From a gamma proteobacterium HdN1 (GTDB lineage: Bacteria > Pseudomonadota > Gammaproteobacteria > Pseudomonadales > Ketobacteraceae), in contig FP929140.1 of NCBI GenBank assembly GCA_000198515.1, positions 904,527 to 968,526 of the forward strand: a stretch of DNA of 64,000 nucleotides, given 5' to 3'. The position numbers were made by a program, and so were the translations under genes. The notes under the pieces were generated by a model, which was given only the letters and a program-made list of their open reading frames with translations, ran no database searches and was not told the DNA's origin. Each line of letters starts with the position of its first letter. The first letter of the stretch is position 1. This document shows positions 6,426 through 16,813 of this stretch, piece after piece.

Positions 6426-9400
6426 ATGGCCAAAAAAGACTATTCCGAAGACCTGTTGATTCAAGCGCCCACCGCCGAACTGCTGGAGCAGCAGCTTGGC
6501 TGGGAGAGTGTGTTTGTGCAGGACGAAGCTGCCCAAGGTGGGTGGGGGCCAGATAGCCTGCTGGGCCGTGCGTCAGATGCCGAAGTGGTGCTCACCCGCG
6601 ATGTGCTGGCCGCACTCAAGCGCTTGAATCCGGGCCTGCCCGATGCGGCCTATCAGGATGCCTTGGCGCTGGTGGTGCAGGATGACATCACCAAATCGCT
6701 GATTGCGCAAAACCAAGAAAAGTACCAGCTGCTGCGCGATGGCGTGCCGGTGAAATACCGCGACGGGGCCGGGCGGCTGGTCGATAAACGCTTGCGCTTG
6801 ATTGACTTCGATGAACCCAAGAACAACCGCTATCTGGCAGTGCGCGAGTTGTGGGTGCGCGGCAGGCTGCATCTGCGCCGCCCCGATGTGATCGGTTTCG
6901 TCAATGGCTTGCCGCTGGTGTTCATCGAACTTAAGCGCTTTGAGGTGCATATCGACAGCGCTTACAAGAAAAATTACGCCGATTACTTGGACACCATCCC
7001 GCATCTGTTTCACTGGAACGCGCTGGTGATTATTTCCAACGGCCACGACGCGCAGTATGGCTCGCTCACCTCCAGCAAGGAGCATTTCTATCGCTGGAAG
7101 CGGCTCGATGAGGATGATCCGGAACCCGGCAAGGATCAGCCCCTGTTGCCGATACTCTTGCAGGGTATGCTGCACAAGCAGCGCCTGCTGGATATCGTCG
7201 AGAACTTCATCCTGTTTGATGCCTCTGAGGGCAGTACGAACAAGATTGTGCCGCGCAACCACCAGTATCTCGGGGTGAATCGCGTGATCGATCGTTTGAC
7301 CTCCGCCGACCCTAAGGTACAGGCCGAAGTGGCCGCCGGGCAGTTGGGCGTGTTCTGGCATACCCAGGGTTCGGGCAAGTCGTACTCAATGGTGTTTTTG
7401 ACCGAAAAAATCCATCGCAGGCTATCGGCAGCGTGGTCGTTCGTGGTCATTACCGACCGCACCGAGCTGGACGATCAGATCGCATCGACCTATACCAACT
7501 GCGGGCGCGCTAATAGCAAGACCGATCAGGCCAAGAATGGCGCTGCACTGCGCTCGATGCTGCGTGACCAGAACCGCCGCTATGTGTTCGGCCTGATACA
7601 GAAATACCGCGAGCGCGTCACAGAAGCCTATTCCGAGCGTGACGACATCATCGTGATCAGCGACGAGGCGCACCGGACGCAATATGGGCGGCTGGCGTTG
7701 AATATGCGCAAAGGGCTGCCTCGCGCGAAGTTTCTCGGCTTCACGGGCACCCCGTTGATCGATGCGGGCGAAAAACAACTCACCCGTGAGGTGTTCGGTG
7801 ACTATGTCTCAATCTACGACTTTCAGCGTGCAGTGGCCGACGGCGCGACGCTGCCCTTGTTCTACGAGAACGCGGGCGAAAAGCTGAAGATCATCGACCC
7901 CAAGGTGAGCGAACGCATCACGCAGCACATCGAAGCGGCCAAGCAGGCGGCCACACTGGATGATCCGTGGAGCGACGAGAAAGAAGACAAACTTTACCGA
8001 GAATTGGCGCGGGACTACCCCATCCTGACTTCGCCGACGCGACTGGACAAGGTGGCGCAAGATTTTGTTGACCACTTTCACCAGCGCTGGCGCGTGGTTG
8101 AAAACGGCGGCGGCAAAGCCTTGATGGTGTGCCTGGACAAGATCACCTGCGTGAAGATGCACGATCTGATCATGGCCAAGTGGCAGGAGAAAACCGCTCA
8201 GCTGGAAACTGCCGTGGCGGAGGAAGAAGCCCTGTTTGCCGCCAAAGGCAAAGCACCGACCAGCCTGCTCAAGCAGCGACGGGAGCAGGTGGAGTGGATG
8301 CGCGCCACCGAGTGCTGTGTGGTGGTGTCACAAGAGCAGGGCGAAGTGGCGGAGTTTGCCAAGTGGAAGAATTTCCGCGATGAGCCGCTGGACATCACCC
8401 CGCACCGCGAAAAAATGGTCAAACGCGACCTGGAAAAAGAATTCAAGAAGGCTGACAACCCGTTCCGCATTGCGATTGTGTGCGCGATGTGGCTGACCGG
8501 CTTTGATGTAAAAAGCTTGGCCACCCTGTATCTGGACAAGCCGATGCAGGGCCACACCCTGATGCAGGCCATCGCCCGCGTCAATCGGGTTGGTGGTGGC
8601 AAGAAACATGGGTTGATCATTGACTACAACGGCATGATCAAAAGCCTGCGCCGGGCACTGGCCACTTTTGCCCAAGGTGATCGTGCAGGCACGGGTAAAG
8701 GAGAGGGCGAACAGGATACAGTGCGTGATGATGCAGAAGCTCTCGCGGAGTATGTCGATAGCCTCAAGACCGCCACCGAGTTCCTGATGGATCTGGGGTT
8801 TGATGTTGCAGAACTGGTCAATGCCAAAGGTTTCGACAAGCAGCAACAGATCTTAACGGCGGTGAACCTGCTCTGCGAAAGCGACGAGCGTCGCAAGACT
8901 TATCAGGTGATCGTTGAGGATGTGCAGGCGCGCCATCGCGGCCTGTTTCCGCACCCGGGTCTCTTCGGTTTTGATGCGGTGGAGAGTGCAGTCACCGCCA
9001 TCTACAACAAGATGCAGGATGCGCGTGTATCACCCGATGTCAGCCGCTTGCTGCAGGATTTGTACGACGTGGTGGATGTGGCGGTAGCAACTGACGATTC
9101 GCCAGTCAGAGAACCTACACCCCGGTATGATCTTTCCAATATCGACTTTTCTCGCCTGCGTGCCGAATTTGAGAAATCACCCTTCAAGAATATCGTGGCG
9201 ATGAATTTGATGGAGAAGATCGAGAAGCGCTTGGCTGCGATGGTGGCGAAGAACCCCACCCGCGTGGACCTCTATGAGCGCTATCAGGAAATCGTCCAAG
9301 AGTACAACAAGGACAAGGATGCGACAGAGATCGAGATCGTAATGGGCAAGCTCTACGCGATGATCGACAGTCTGGATGTGGAAGGACGGCGCTACCTGCG

Positions 9401-9719
9401 CGAAGGGCTTGATAACGAAACTGAACTGGCGGTATTTGATTTGCTTCAGAAAGATTCACTCACCAAGGGTGATCGTGAGGCGATCAAGAAAGTCGCCAAG
9501 GACTTGCTGGGCAAATTGGCCGATCAGCGTTTTACACTGGAACGCTTGCGTAGCATGGCGACCGTGCAGGCGCAAATGAAGGCAGAGATCATCAAGCACT
9601 TGTACGCCCACCTGCCAGCCAGTGCCTATGATCCGGACGAAATCAATATCAAGGCGGGGGCCGTGTTTGCACACATCTATAGTGCCGGCCTTGGCGGGGA
9701 GGCGCTGGTGTACCACTGA
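6426..9719 (+). CDS. hsdR: Type I restriction enzyme motor/endonuclease subunit (HsdR)
   Basis: This 1097-residue subunit translocates unmethylated DNA with ATP and cleaves it far from the target. The N-terminal nuclease core is visible as RPDVIGFVNGLPLVFIELKR (about residues 155-175; D and E-x-K). The SF2 helicase motor follows: Walker A WHTQGSGKSYS (about 310), DEAHRTQYG (about 413), GFTGTPL (motif III-like), and the motif VI region with QAIARVNR. A helical C-terminal domain (about 850-1097) binds the M2S core. The length and motifs are full-size, with no frameshift. It is the last gene of the hsd operon; a relic of an IS3 transposase begins 11 bp after its stop. Confidence 0.95.
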   Translation: MAKKDYSEDLLIQAPTAELLEQQLGWESVFVQDEAAQGGWGPDSLLGRASDAEVVLTRDVLAALKRLNPGLPDAAYQDALALVVQDDITKSLIAQNQEKYQLLRDGVPVKYRDGAGRLVDKRLRLIDFDEPKNNRYLAVRELWVRGRLHLRRPDVIGFVNGLPLVFIELKRFEVHIDSAYKKNYADYLDTIPHLFHWNALVIISNGHDAQYGSLTSSKEHFYRWKRLDEDDPEPGKDQPLLPILLQGMLHKQRLLDIVENFILFDASEGSTNKIVPRNHQYLGVNRVIDRLTSADPKVQAEVAAGQLGVFWHTQGSGKSYSMVFLTEKIHRRLSAAWSFVVITDRTELDDQIASTYTNCGRANSKTDQAKNGAALRSMLRDQNRRYVFGLIQKYRERVTEAYSERDDIIVISDEAHRTQYGRLALNMRKGLPRAKFLGFTGTPLIDAGEKQLTREVFGDYVSIYDFQRAVADGATLPLFYENAGEKLKIIDPKVSERITQHIEAAKQAATLDDPWSDEKEDKLYRELARDYPILTSPTRLDKVAQDFVDHFHQRWRVVENGGGKALMVCLDKITCVKMHDLIMAKWQEKTAQLETAVAEEEALFAAKGKAPTSLLKQRREQVEWMRATECCVVVSQEQGEVAEFAKWKNFRDEPLDITPHREKMVKRDLEKEFKKADNPFRIAIVCAMWLTGFDVKSLATLYLDKPMQGHTLMQAIARVNRVGGGKKHGLIIDYNGMIKSLRRALATFAQGDRAGTGKGEGEQDTVRDDAEALAEYVDSLKTATEFLMDLGFDVAELVNAKGFDKQQQILTAVNLLCESDERRKTYQVIVEDVQARHRGLFPHPGLFGFDAVESAVTAIYNKMQDARVSPDVSRLLQDLYDVVDVAVATDDSPVREPTPRYDLSNIDFSRLRAEFEKSPFKNIVAMNLMEKIEKRLAAMVAKNPTRVDLYERYQEIVQEYNKDKDATEIEIVMGKLYAMIDSLDVEGRRYLREGLDNETELAVFDLLQKDSLTKGDREAIKKVAKDLLGKLADQRFTLERLRSMATVQAQMKAEIIKHLYAHLPASAYDPDEINIKAGAVFAHIYSAGLGGEALVYH

Positions 9720-9730
9720 TCGGGCAATGG

Positions 9731-9787
9731 TTATCGGAAAAAATTGAGCGGAAGAAAGAAACCCTAAAAAAGGCTACGGCTCTCTAG
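9731..9787 (+). pseudogene. IS3-family OrfA relic, right border of the hsd island
   Basis: About 50 bp match the left relic (1607-1816, opposite strand) with roughly four differences. Translated, it gives [15 protein letters not shown] and then a stop, corresponding to KIEREKGILKMATAL of the left copy. It is only a fragment of the zipper region of OrfA. The next bases (about 9782-9872) keep an open frame on the minus strand with a biased, coding-like composition, possibly the stub of another interrupted gene. Confidence 0.65.
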
Positions 9788-9980
9788 CACCGCCTCGACC
9801 GCGTCGTCGATTGTGCCATGCGTCACCGCATCCAGCGCCGAGTCTTCGTCCAATCCAAAGCTGCCAAATGTAAATCACTCCAAGCTTTTCGGTGGCAGCA
9901 TTTTTTATCCACTACGCTTAAGAAATTGCGTGCCTTTATTGATGGTGCACGAAGTAGATTTCTTGTGGGTGGGTACTGTT

Positions 9981-11633
9981 ATGTCGAATCAGCGTATTCA
10001 CACGCTTGGCTTGCAGGCCAAGCTGTTGTTGGCGTTTACCTTGATCAACTGCATCACTGTGGCAAGCTTTGTCGGCTATGCCCAGTACGTCAAAATCCAG
10101 GACATCCGCAATCAGATGGACAGCCGTTTGATTGCTGCGGCGCACGCCGTGCCACGTCTTTTGGGGGATGATTACCTTGAGCGTGCTCGTACCGCGGATG
10201 GCGTATCTGATGCGGAGTACCTTGCGATGTTGCGCAATCTGGGCGGATATGCGAGCGATGTGGAGCTGGAATACACCTACACCATGATCGTAAACAGCAA
10301 AGGTGAGGTGCATTTTTTGTCCGATGGAGCGGGAGAGGAGGACATTAAAACGAGCAATTATGCAAAGCACTTGGAGCTTTATGATGATGTCAGCCCTAAG
10401 GTGCTCGAAGCCAACCGCACCGGCAAGAGCCAGTTTGACGAGTATACCGATAAGTTTGGCAGTTTCCGCGCGATTTTTATGCCTGCGCACACCAAGGCGG
10501 GCCACCCGTATGTGGTGGGTGTCGATGTAAAACTGGATACGCTTTATGCCGAGATGCGTTCGAGCCTGATCAGCCTGTTGCTCATCGGGTTGGTAACCTT
10601 GGGAATCGGGTTTGTACTTTCATGGTTTGCAGCTCGTTTATTTGCGAACGCCGTCAATCGGCTGACTCGGCAAATCAACCAAGTGGCAGATACGCGTGAT
10701 CTTACCCGTGAAATTGATTTACGTACGGGCGATGAACTTGGGCAAATGGGGCGGCGTTTGGCTGGGCTGCTGCAAAGTTTGCGGCAAACGCTTTCCGGTG
10801 CTTTGAGTATGGCCAATAGCAATCGGCAGCTTGCGGATACGTTCCGCAAGCGCGCAGGCGATATTACTCAGCAAATGGGGCAGGCGGCATCCGAGCTTGC
10901 CGATGTGGACAGTCACGGGCAGGCAATCGAATCATCGGCGCGGGATTCGGCTCATCAGGCGAGTTCTGTGCGCGATAGTTTGCAAAAGGCGGGGGACGAT
11001 CTCTCTCGCTCTCACCAAGAGCTACAACAGCTGATCAGTGATGTTCACGGTAGCGCGTCGTCTAGCGTTGAATTGGCGGCTGATCTTGAGCAATTGAGCA
11101 AAGATGCGGCTCAAATTGGCGAGGTGCTGCAGATGATTGCCGGAATTTCGGAACAAACTAATTTGCTTGCACTCAATGCGGCCATCGAAGCTGCGCGCGC
11201 CGGTGAGTCTGGCCGAGGGTTTGCGGTGGTTGCGGACGAGGTGCGCCGGCTTGCAGGCCAAACGCAAGGAGTGCTTTCCGAAACGCACGAGGTGATTGAT
11301 AAGGTAATCAATGCGATTCGGCAGATTGCTCAGCGGATGAACACCAGCGCCGAGCGCTCGCAGCGTTTGGCCGGCGATGCCGATGGTGCGTTGCAGGTGC
11401 TCAATGGTGTGGTCGGGCAGATGGATCGCGTGCAGCGTGGTGTTGATCTTTCGTTAGGGAGCAGCCAGTCGATCCAATCGGCGGTGGCAGAAATGGCGTC
11501 GCGGTTGAGCGGTATGCGGGATGCTTTTGAGCATACCAAGCGAGATGTGAATGCAATTCATCAAAGCGCGGCGGAGTTGGGCAGCACGGCGGATGCGTTA
11601 CAAAGTGGGTTAAGCCAGTATCGTACTGCGTAG
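9981..11633 (+). CDS. Methyl-accepting chemotaxis protein
   Basis: This chemoreceptor (550 aa) senses a ligand outside the inner membrane and controls CheA through CheW. TM1 is at about residues 12-35 ([20 protein letters not shown]). A periplasmic sensor of about 150 residues follows, then TM2 at about 193-213, a HAMP domain (about 214-268) and the cytoplasmic hairpin. The tip is recognisable as [19 protein letters not shown] (about 392-410). The sensor domain resembles a single CACHE-type fold in length, but I cannot assign a ligand. The ATG at 9981 is chosen because it places TM1 near the N-terminus; upstream in-frame starts would add a 56-residue non-conserved leader. No CheR/CheB-docking pentapeptide is seen at the C-terminus. 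Confidence 0.9.
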   Translation: MSNQRIHTLGLQAKLLLAFTLINCITVASFVGYAQYVKIQDIRNQMDSRLIAAAHAVPRLLGDDYLERARTADGVSDAEYLAMLRNLGGYASDVELEYTYTMIVNSKGEVHFLSDGAGEEDIKTSNYAKHLELYDDVSPKVLEANRTGKSQFDEYTDKFGSFRAIFMPAHTKAGHPYVVGVDVKLDTLYAEMRSSLISLLLIGLVTLGIGFVLSWFAARLFANAVNRLTRQINQVADTRDLTREIDLRTGDELGQMGRRLAGLLQSLRQTLSGALSMANSNRQLADTFRKRAGDITQQMGQAASELADVDSHGQAIESSARDSAHQASSVRDSLQKAGDDLSRSHQELQQLISDVHGSASSSVELAADLEQLSKDAAQIGEVLQMIAGISEQTNLLALNAAIEAARAGESGRGFAVVADEVRRLAGQTQGVLSETHEVIDKVINAIRQIAQRMNTSAERSQRLAGDADGALQVLNGVVGQMDRVQRGVDLSLGSSQSIQSAVAEMASRLSGMRDAFEHTKRDVNAIHQSAAELGSTADALQSGLSQYRTA

Positions 11634-11856
11634 GTGGTGAGGTTGCACGCGGCTAAAATTGGTTGCAAAGGCATTTGCAAGCTGAATGCCCGCCTATACT
11701 GATTCTGATGGTGCGGGCGTGAAGAACTGACACGCCAAATCTGGGAGAGCCGTTAACGAAGTACGCATGGTGGTGCATGTGTGTGGATGGTTTTGCAGCG
11801 AACCTTGTTTGAGGGTGCCTGCCACACACGCTCAAAAGGCGACGATAGGTCAGAAT

Positions 11857-13488
11857 ATGCAATGGTTTAAGAGCCTCAAACTCGGCACGCAGTTGATTTT
11901 GGCGTTTTTGGTGGTCGCAATGGTGGCGGGCGCTGTGGGGATCGTTGGTAGTATCAATATTTCCCGTGTCAACGGGATGATGGACGCTGTTTACAAAGAT
12001 CGGCTGCTGCCAATTCGTGACTTGGGTAATGTTCGCAGTGACTCAGCGGATAATTTTCGAGTTCTGTATGAGTTGATCAATGCGAAAGATGACGCCGCGA
12101 TCAATGATGCCAAATCACGTATAACCGTTCGAAATACGAAAATTGCCGAGTCTTGGCGCCATTACGTCGGTACCACTTTAACCGATGTGGAACGCTCGTT
12201 TGTCGAACAGAGTGATCAATTGACGCCAACCTATCTTGCCTCGATAGAAAAATTTATTCGCCTGATAGAGCAAAGGCGGATCGACGAGGCGCAAGCCGTA
12301 CTCGCGAATGAAGTGAAACCAACCTTTGACAAGCTGCATGAGCTGCACGTGAAAATTGCCGAGCTAAACGATCAGATTGCCAAAGAAGCCAATGTCGAGG
12401 CTGATGGCGTTGTACAGGACATTGGCCGCATCATGACGGCCCTGATTGTGATTGGTATCCTGCTTTCACTTGGCTTGGGTGTTCTGGTGTCGCGCATGGT
12501 GGTGCGCCAGATCGGCGGCGAGCCGTCTTATGCTGCGGAAGTGGTTCAGCGGATTGCCAATGGTGATTTAACGGTAGATGTACAGACCCGCAGCGGCGAT
12601 ACCACCAGCGTGCTTGCCATGATGCGGGCGATGGCCGAAAAGCTGCGCTCGGTGATGACCGATGTGCGCGGTTCTTCGGACAGTTTGGCATCGGCCTCCG
12701 AGCAGATTTCCTCTTCCGCACAGGCGCTCTCGCAAAATGCCTCGGAGCAGGCTTCGAATATCGAGGAGACTTCGGCATCGGTGGAAGAGATTTCTTCTAC
12801 TGTCGCGCAGAATGCCGACAATGCCAAAGTCACCGATACGATCGCGACAAAATCTTCTAGCGACGCGCGCGAAGGTGGTGATGCGGTCAAGCAGACGGTG
12901 CTTGCGATGCAGGAGATTGCCAGCAAAATTTCCATCATCGACGATATTGCTTATCAAACCAATCTGCTCGCCCTGAACGCTGCGATCGAAGCTGCGCGCG
13001 CAGGGGATCACGGCAAAGGCTTTGCCGTCGTGGCTGCTGAGGTGCGTAAGTTAGCCGAGCGCTCTCAAGTTGCTGCGCGGGAGATTGGTACGGTTGCGAC
13101 CAATAGCGTTGCCTTGGCGGAGCAAGCGGGCCATCGCCTAGATGAGTTGCTGCCGTCCATTAACAAGACGGCGGATTTGGTGCAGGAGATTTCTGCGGCA
13201 TCAAGCGAGCAGACTTCGGGGCTTACCCAGATTAGTTCGGCGGTGGCGCAGCTCTCGCAAACCACCCAGATGACCGCCTCTGCATCGGAGCAACTCTCAT
13301 CCACCGCGGAGGAGATGAGCGCACAAGCGCTGGAATTGCAGCAGCTGGTTTCGTACTTTCAGTTGGGTCAAGTTGCAGCACAAAGCGCTGCGCGAGCGGC
13401 ACCGAAACCGGCGGCTAACGGCGGTAGTGGCGGCATGAAGAGGGCGGCGAATGCTGGGGTGGATGAATCGGCGTTTACTCGCTTTTGA
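11857..13488 (+). CDS. Methyl-accepting chemotaxis protein (four-helix-bundle sensor)
   Basis: This second chemoreceptor (543 aa) is 223 bp after the first and on the same strand. TM1 is at about residues 10-32. The periplasmic part (about 33-188) is helical and resembles the four-helix-bundle MCP sensor, with the typical motif near [18 protein letters not shown]2 is at about 192-212, followed by HAMP ([15 protein letters not shown]) and the signalling hairpin; the tip reads [20 protein letters not shown] (about 364-383). The start is the ATG at 11857, which gives the usual [13 protein letters not shown] leader. The C-terminus has a low-complexity Ala/Gly linker and ends DESAFTRF, without a pentapeptide tether. 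A terminator follows at 13520-13556. Confidence 0.92.
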   Translation: MQWFKSLKLGTQLILAFLVVAMVAGAVGIVGSINISRVNGMMDAVYKDRLLPIRDLGNVRSDSADNFRVLYELINAKDDAAINDAKSRITVRNTKIAESWRHYVGTTLTDVERSFVEQSDQLTPTYLASIEKFIRLIEQRRIDEAQAVLANEVKPTFDKLHELHVKIAELNDQIAKEANVEADGVVQDIGRIMTALIVIGILLSLGLGVLVSRMVVRQIGGEPSYAAEVVQRIANGDLTVDVQTRSGDTTSVLAMMRAMAEKLRSVMTDVRGSSDSLASASEQISSSAQALSQNASEQASNIEETSASVEEISSTVAQNADNAKVTDTIATKSSSDAREGGDAVKQTVLAMQEIASKISIIDDIAYQTNLLALNAAIEAARAGDHGKGFAVVAAEVRKLAERSQVAAREIGTVATNSVALAEQAGHRLDELLPSINKTADLVQEISAASSEQTSGLTQISSAVAQLSQTTQMTASASEQLSSTAEEMSAQALELQQLVSYFQLGQVAAQSAARAAPKPAANGGSGGMKRAANAGVDESAFTRF

Positions 13489-13519
13489 TCTGCGCTTTGC
13501 CGTTACTTGCGCGTAAGCC

Positions 13520-13556
13520 TAAGGCGCCTTTGCTTTGATAGCGAGGCGCTTTTTTA
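13520..13556 (+). terminator. Rho-independent terminator after the second chemoreceptor
   Basis: GCGCCT (13524-13529) pairs with AGGCGC (13544-13549), followed by six T residues. It is placed 32 bp after the stop codon. Confidence 0.75.
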
Positions 13557-13608
13557 TTGGGCTCAATTTTGTTGGCTTGAGGTTTTGTACAGAGGGGTGA
13601 TAACGCGA

Positions 13609-13974
13609 TTACTTAAACGCCTCAATCAGGTCTGCAATCGCGGTGGCGCGGATGACATGTATCATATTGCCCATCAAGTCCGTGGAATTTGGCACCCAAG
13701 GCTTCATGCCGGTCAAGAACTCTGTCCACTCGGATAAGTGTTCGTGTACCTGCTGTTTCGCGGATTCCTCTGGGTGGTTCTCTAAGATTTCGAGAATTGG
13801 GTCGAGCATTTCCTGCATCAATTTTCCATAAATTGCGGATTCGCCGTGAATGCGGAGCACTTCAGGAAGGTTGCTGTTCTCGGTTGCAAGTTCGGTGCGT
13901 AGCTTATTGACAGCCTTGAGTGCTTGGCGTTTCAGGCTCTCCGCTGTGGCTTGGATTTCCTTGAATTCGGCCAT
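13609..13974 (-). CDS. Hypothetical protein (121 aa)
   Basis: A cytoplasmic, helix-rich acidic protein that I do not recognise. The N-terminal half (about 1-35) is predicted amphipathic helix (MAEFKEIQATAESLKRQAL). The rest contains EMLDPILEILENHPEES and a conserved-looking end, GNMIHVIRATAIADLIEAF. There is no signal peptide or membrane segment. The start has AGG 10 nt upstream. It is convergent with the chemoreceptor gene and downstream of rsmE on the same strand, separated by about 95 bp. Function unknown; codon usage looks normal for the window, so I take it as a real gene. Confidence 0.65.
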   Translation of the reverse strand: MAEFKEIQATAESLKRQALKAVNKLRTELATENSNLPEVLRIHGESAIYGKLMQEMLDPILEILENHPEESAKQQVHEHLSEWTEFLTGMKPWVPNSTDLMGNMIHVIRATAIADLIEAFK

Positions 13975-14028
13975 TTCAAAATACCTGTGCTGCTTTCAAA
14001 AGAGGGGTGCTATTCACTATAGCTCACT

Positions 14029-14069
14029 ATCGTAACTGTATCGCAGGCGATCGTAACTGTATCGCAGGC
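14029..14069. repeat. 20-bp tandem duplication at the 3' end of rsmE
   Basis: ATCGTAACTGTATCGCAGGC occurs at 14029-14048 and again at 14050-14069 with one base between. The second copy reaches the first base of the rsmE stop codon, so the duplication abuts the gene end. Confidence 0.85.
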
Positions 14070-14800
14070 TAGCCGTACAATCGCGTCAGGAGAACGGGAA
14101 TTGCGGTTTCTACGCGCAAAATTCGCGGGCCGAGGGAAAGGCTTCGAAAGCCTGCCGCCTGTAGTTTTTCGATTTCATAGGGGATAAAGCCGCCTTCAGG
14201 GCCGATTGCAAGTACGGATGCTTGTTCCCCTAGAGCACGGATGTCGTGCGCCTCCCCTGTGGGATGGGCGACGAGGCCAAGCTTTCCTTGCAGAAGGGCA
14301 GGGAGTTCGTCTTCCACAAATGGCTTGAAGCGCGTTCGGAGCTGCACTTGGGGAAGTTGCGTATCCACGCCTTGTTCAAGCCCTAATAGCAGCTCTTGAA
14401 AGATGGCTTCCGGCAATAAAAAGGGGGATTGCCAGTAACTTTTCTCGACGCGATACGTGTTGATCAGATAGACCGATTTTACCCCCATGGCCGCGACAGT
14501 TTGCAGGATTCGTTTGAGCATTTTGGGGCGGGGTAGTGCGAGTAGAAGCGTTGCGGGCAGGGATGGCGGTGGTGGGGAGGTTAGCGTAAACGTAAGTTTT
14601 GCGTGATCGGCTTCCCATTCCTGTATCGTGGCGATGCCTTGGTTGCCGTTAAGGAGCCCGACGCGTACTTGGGTGCCTAGGCTTGCGCCGTGTATTTCTT
14701 GCAGGTGGCGCAGCTGCCTTCCTGTGACTATTAAGTCACCTGAATTGTGATCTGCCGCATGAAATTGAGCATCTTGGCCTTGAAAGATCAGAAGGTTCAT
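14069..14800 (-). CDS. rsmE: 16S rRNA (uracil-1498-N3)-methyltransferase RsmE
   Basis: RsmE (243 aa) methylates U1498 of 16S rRNA in the 30S subunit using SAM. The N-terminal PUA-like domain (about 1-70) contains LIVTGRQLRHLQEIHG. The C-terminal SPOUT methyltransferase domain carries the trefoil-knot SAM-binding motifs LAIGPEGGF (about residue 197) and LSLGPRILRVETA near the end. The start at 14800 (MNLLIFQGQD) gives the usual family length; an upstream in-frame ATG would add 20 residues without support. It is divergent from the carboxylase operon that starts at 14978. Complete and apparently functional. Confidence 0.93.
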   Translation of the reverse strand: MNLLIFQGQDAQFHAADHNSGDLIVTGRQLRHLQEIHGASLGTQVRVGLLNGNQGIATIQEWEADHAKLTFTLTSPPPPSLPATLLLALPRPKMLKRILQTVAAMGVKSVYLINTYRVEKSYWQSPFLLPEAIFQELLLGLEQGVDTQLPQVQLRTRFKPFVEDELPALLQGKLGLVAHPTGEAHDIRALGEQASVLAIGPEGGFIPYEIEKLQAAGFRSLSLGPRILRVETAIPVLLTRLYG

Positions 14801-14977
14801 AAAGAGGTGCTCGGCTATCCTGCTGAAATTGGCGGGCGACTGTGTGATAATGGCCGCCATTCTGGGGGGAGGTCAGATTTTCCGCAAGCGGCGTTGGCTT
14901 CCCCATAAGAGCGGCTGGCCTAGGCATTCTAGGTTCTGCTTTCATCCACGATCTACATCTACAGACGGTTGCAAGTG

Positions 14978-16705
14978 ATGGCGACGAATAAAAAAGTAAT
15001 ACCCACGCTGGAGAATCCCTTTCATGAGCCCGAGCGGATTGAATTCAAAATTCCGGGTGAAATCACCCGAGTGCCGGGGATTTACGAAGGCGCATTGCGG
15101 GAAGGCTGGGATCTTATGCAGCGCCCGCACACTGCTGCCGGCGTCGTCGCCATTGAGCGTCAGCACTCCAAAAAACGGATGACGGTTTGGGAACGTATTC
15201 AGACCTTGTCCGATAAAGATCCAATCGTGCTGTACCAGAACTGGGGTAAGAACCTCGACGGCGCGTCGATGGTGACGGCCATTGTAAACATCGAAGGCCG
15301 TGATGTTGCGCTGTATGGCCACGACTTTACCGTTCGTGCCGGTTCGATGGATGCCACCAACGGTCGTAAGCTCGCGAATCTGATCAAGCTGGCTGGCGAG
15401 CGTGGGATTCCACTTGTGGGGCTTAATGATTCAGCAGGCGCTTATGTACCGGCTGGGGTGGGTGGCTTGGACGGCTACGCAGAAGCCTTTACCGCACTGC
15501 GTCGCATCAGCGGTGTTGTACCTTCCATTATGTGCATGTTTGGCTACAACGCGGGCGGCGGAGCCTATTTGCCGCGCCAAGGCAGTTTTGTTATCCAGCC
15601 AAGAGATACCTTTTTCGGTTTGACCGGCCCCGGCGTTGTGAAGTCGGTACTGGGTGAAGACGTTACTGCGGATGAGCTGGGTGGGCCCGGCGTACACGGT
15701 CAGTCCGGTGTGGCAGACTTTGTGGTGGAAGACGAGATCGCCGCGCTTCGCAAGGTACGCGAATTGCTGCGCTATATTCCCGACAATAACCGCGTGATGG
15801 CGCCTTTCCAGACGACCTCCGATCCGGTGACGCGCAAAACATGGGATGCCGATATTTTGCTGAAAAAAGCCTTTAACTCACCGACGGGGTTTAATACGCC
15901 GGTGGATATTCGCATTCTGATTCAGCAAGTTTGCGACCACGGCGACTTTACCGAATTTCAACCTGACCGTGCTCAAAACACCATCTGCGCGTTTGGCCGT
16001 CTTGCAGGCCACGTGGTTGGTTTCTGTGCGAATAATTCGGCGGTTGCGTCTGGCCAGATTGATATCGATGCGTCGTTCAAGAATGCGCGCTTTATCCGGT
16101 TTTGCAACGTATACAACATTCCCATGGTGTTTATCGAAGACACCACCGGCTTTTTGCCAGGCACCGATCAGGAGCGGCGCGGAATCGTGCAGGCAGGGCG
16201 GGCGTTATTGGATTCCATTATCGACCTGCGCACGCCGCGCATTCTGTTGATCGTTCGTAACGCTTTCGGTGGTGCTTATGCGGCGTTTAATAGCTACGCG
16301 ACGGGGGCAGACGTGGTGCTTGCGCTCCCCACCACTCGCCTTGCGGTAATGGGGCCTGCGGGCAAAGAGTTTGTTTATAAAGATGAACTTCGCAAGGTGC
16401 GTGCAGCCGCTAAATCACGCATTGCAGAGCGCGTAGCGGAATTGAAAGCGCAGGGGGTTGCAGAATCCGATGCAAAAACTCAAGCGCAGGCAGAAGCAGA
16501 TGCATGGTTGAAGCAAAAAGATCAAGAATTTTCGCAGCGCTACGAGCGTGAGCTGATGAACCCGAAAGAGGCGCTGAGCTTGGGTTCGATCTCGCAACTG
16601 GTGATGCCTTACGATTTGCGGAATATTTTGGCCGACAACATGCAATTTTTGCTGCGTACTTATACGCCAGGGCCGATGCAAGCCGTGCAGCGCGAATTCC
16701 ACTAA
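14978..16705 (+). CDS. Biotin-dependent acyl-CoA carboxylase, carboxyltransferase subunit
   Basis: This 575-residue protein transfers the carboxyl group from carboxybiotin to an acyl-CoA. It has the two crotonase-like halves of the carboxyltransferase family (N half about 30-290, C half about 300-570). Landmarks are [20 protein letters not shown] in the N half, [12 protein letters not shown], and in the C half [15 protein letters not shown] and [20 protein letters not shown], the oxyanion-hole and biotin-contact regions. The C half has an insertion rich in Lys/Ala/Glu (about 470-520). The substrate (acetyl-, propionyl- or longer acyl-CoA) is not evident. The ATG at 14978 is preferred over an upstream TTG. 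It heads an operon with the biotin carboxylase gene. Confidence 0.88.
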   Translation: MATNKKVIPTLENPFHEPERIEFKIPGEITRVPGIYEGALREGWDLMQRPHTAAGVVAIERQHSKKRMTVWERIQTLSDKDPIVLYQNWGKNLDGASMVTAIVNIEGRDVALYGHDFTVRAGSMDATNGRKLANLIKLAGERGIPLVGLNDSAGAYVPAGVGGLDGYAEAFTALRRISGVVPSIMCMFGYNAGGGAYLPRQGSFVIQPRDTFFGLTGPGVVKSVLGEDVTADELGGPGVHGQSGVADFVVEDEIAALRKVRELLRYIPDNNRVMAPFQTTSDPVTRKTWDADILLKKAFNSPTGFNTPVDIRILIQQVCDHGDFTEFQPDRAQNTICAFGRLAGHVVGFCANNSAVASGQIDIDASFKNARFIRFCNVYNIPMVFIEDTTGFLPGTDQERRGIVQAGRALLDSIIDLRTPRILLIVRNAFGGAYAAFNSYATGADVVLALPTTRLAVMGPAGKEFVYKDELRKVRAAAKSRIAERVAELKAQGVAESDAKTQAQAEADAWLKQKDQEFSQRYERELMNPKEALSLGSISQLVMPYDLRNILADNMQFLLRTYTPGPMQAVQREFH

Positions 16706-16813
16706 GCGTGGGTTTGCTTGGAAAAGATACTGTTTCAGCCGTTTTTCTTGTACTGCTGTTGATGATATTTCGTAGCGCTGTTGATAAACGCGAACCTCCA
16801 ACAGTCACAAGAA

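Larger units (their letters stand above)
1607..9787. mobile_element. Restriction-modification island bounded by IS3-type relics
   Basis: The complete hsd operon lies between two relics of the same IS3-family orfA. The left one is on the minus strand (1607-1816) and the right one on the plus strand (9731-9787), so they face outward. A gene remnant cut at the left IS boundary (1879-1971) runs into hsdM. This layout suggests the operon was brought in or bordered by a pair of insertion sequences that later decayed. No target-site duplication can be identified because both IS copies are eroded. The boundaries given are those of the relics. Confidence 0.5.

Noticed and set aside
9813-9980. N-terminal extension of the first chemoreceptor
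   Set aside because: The 56 extra codons precede a good first membrane helix, look non-coding and would bury the helix in the protein.
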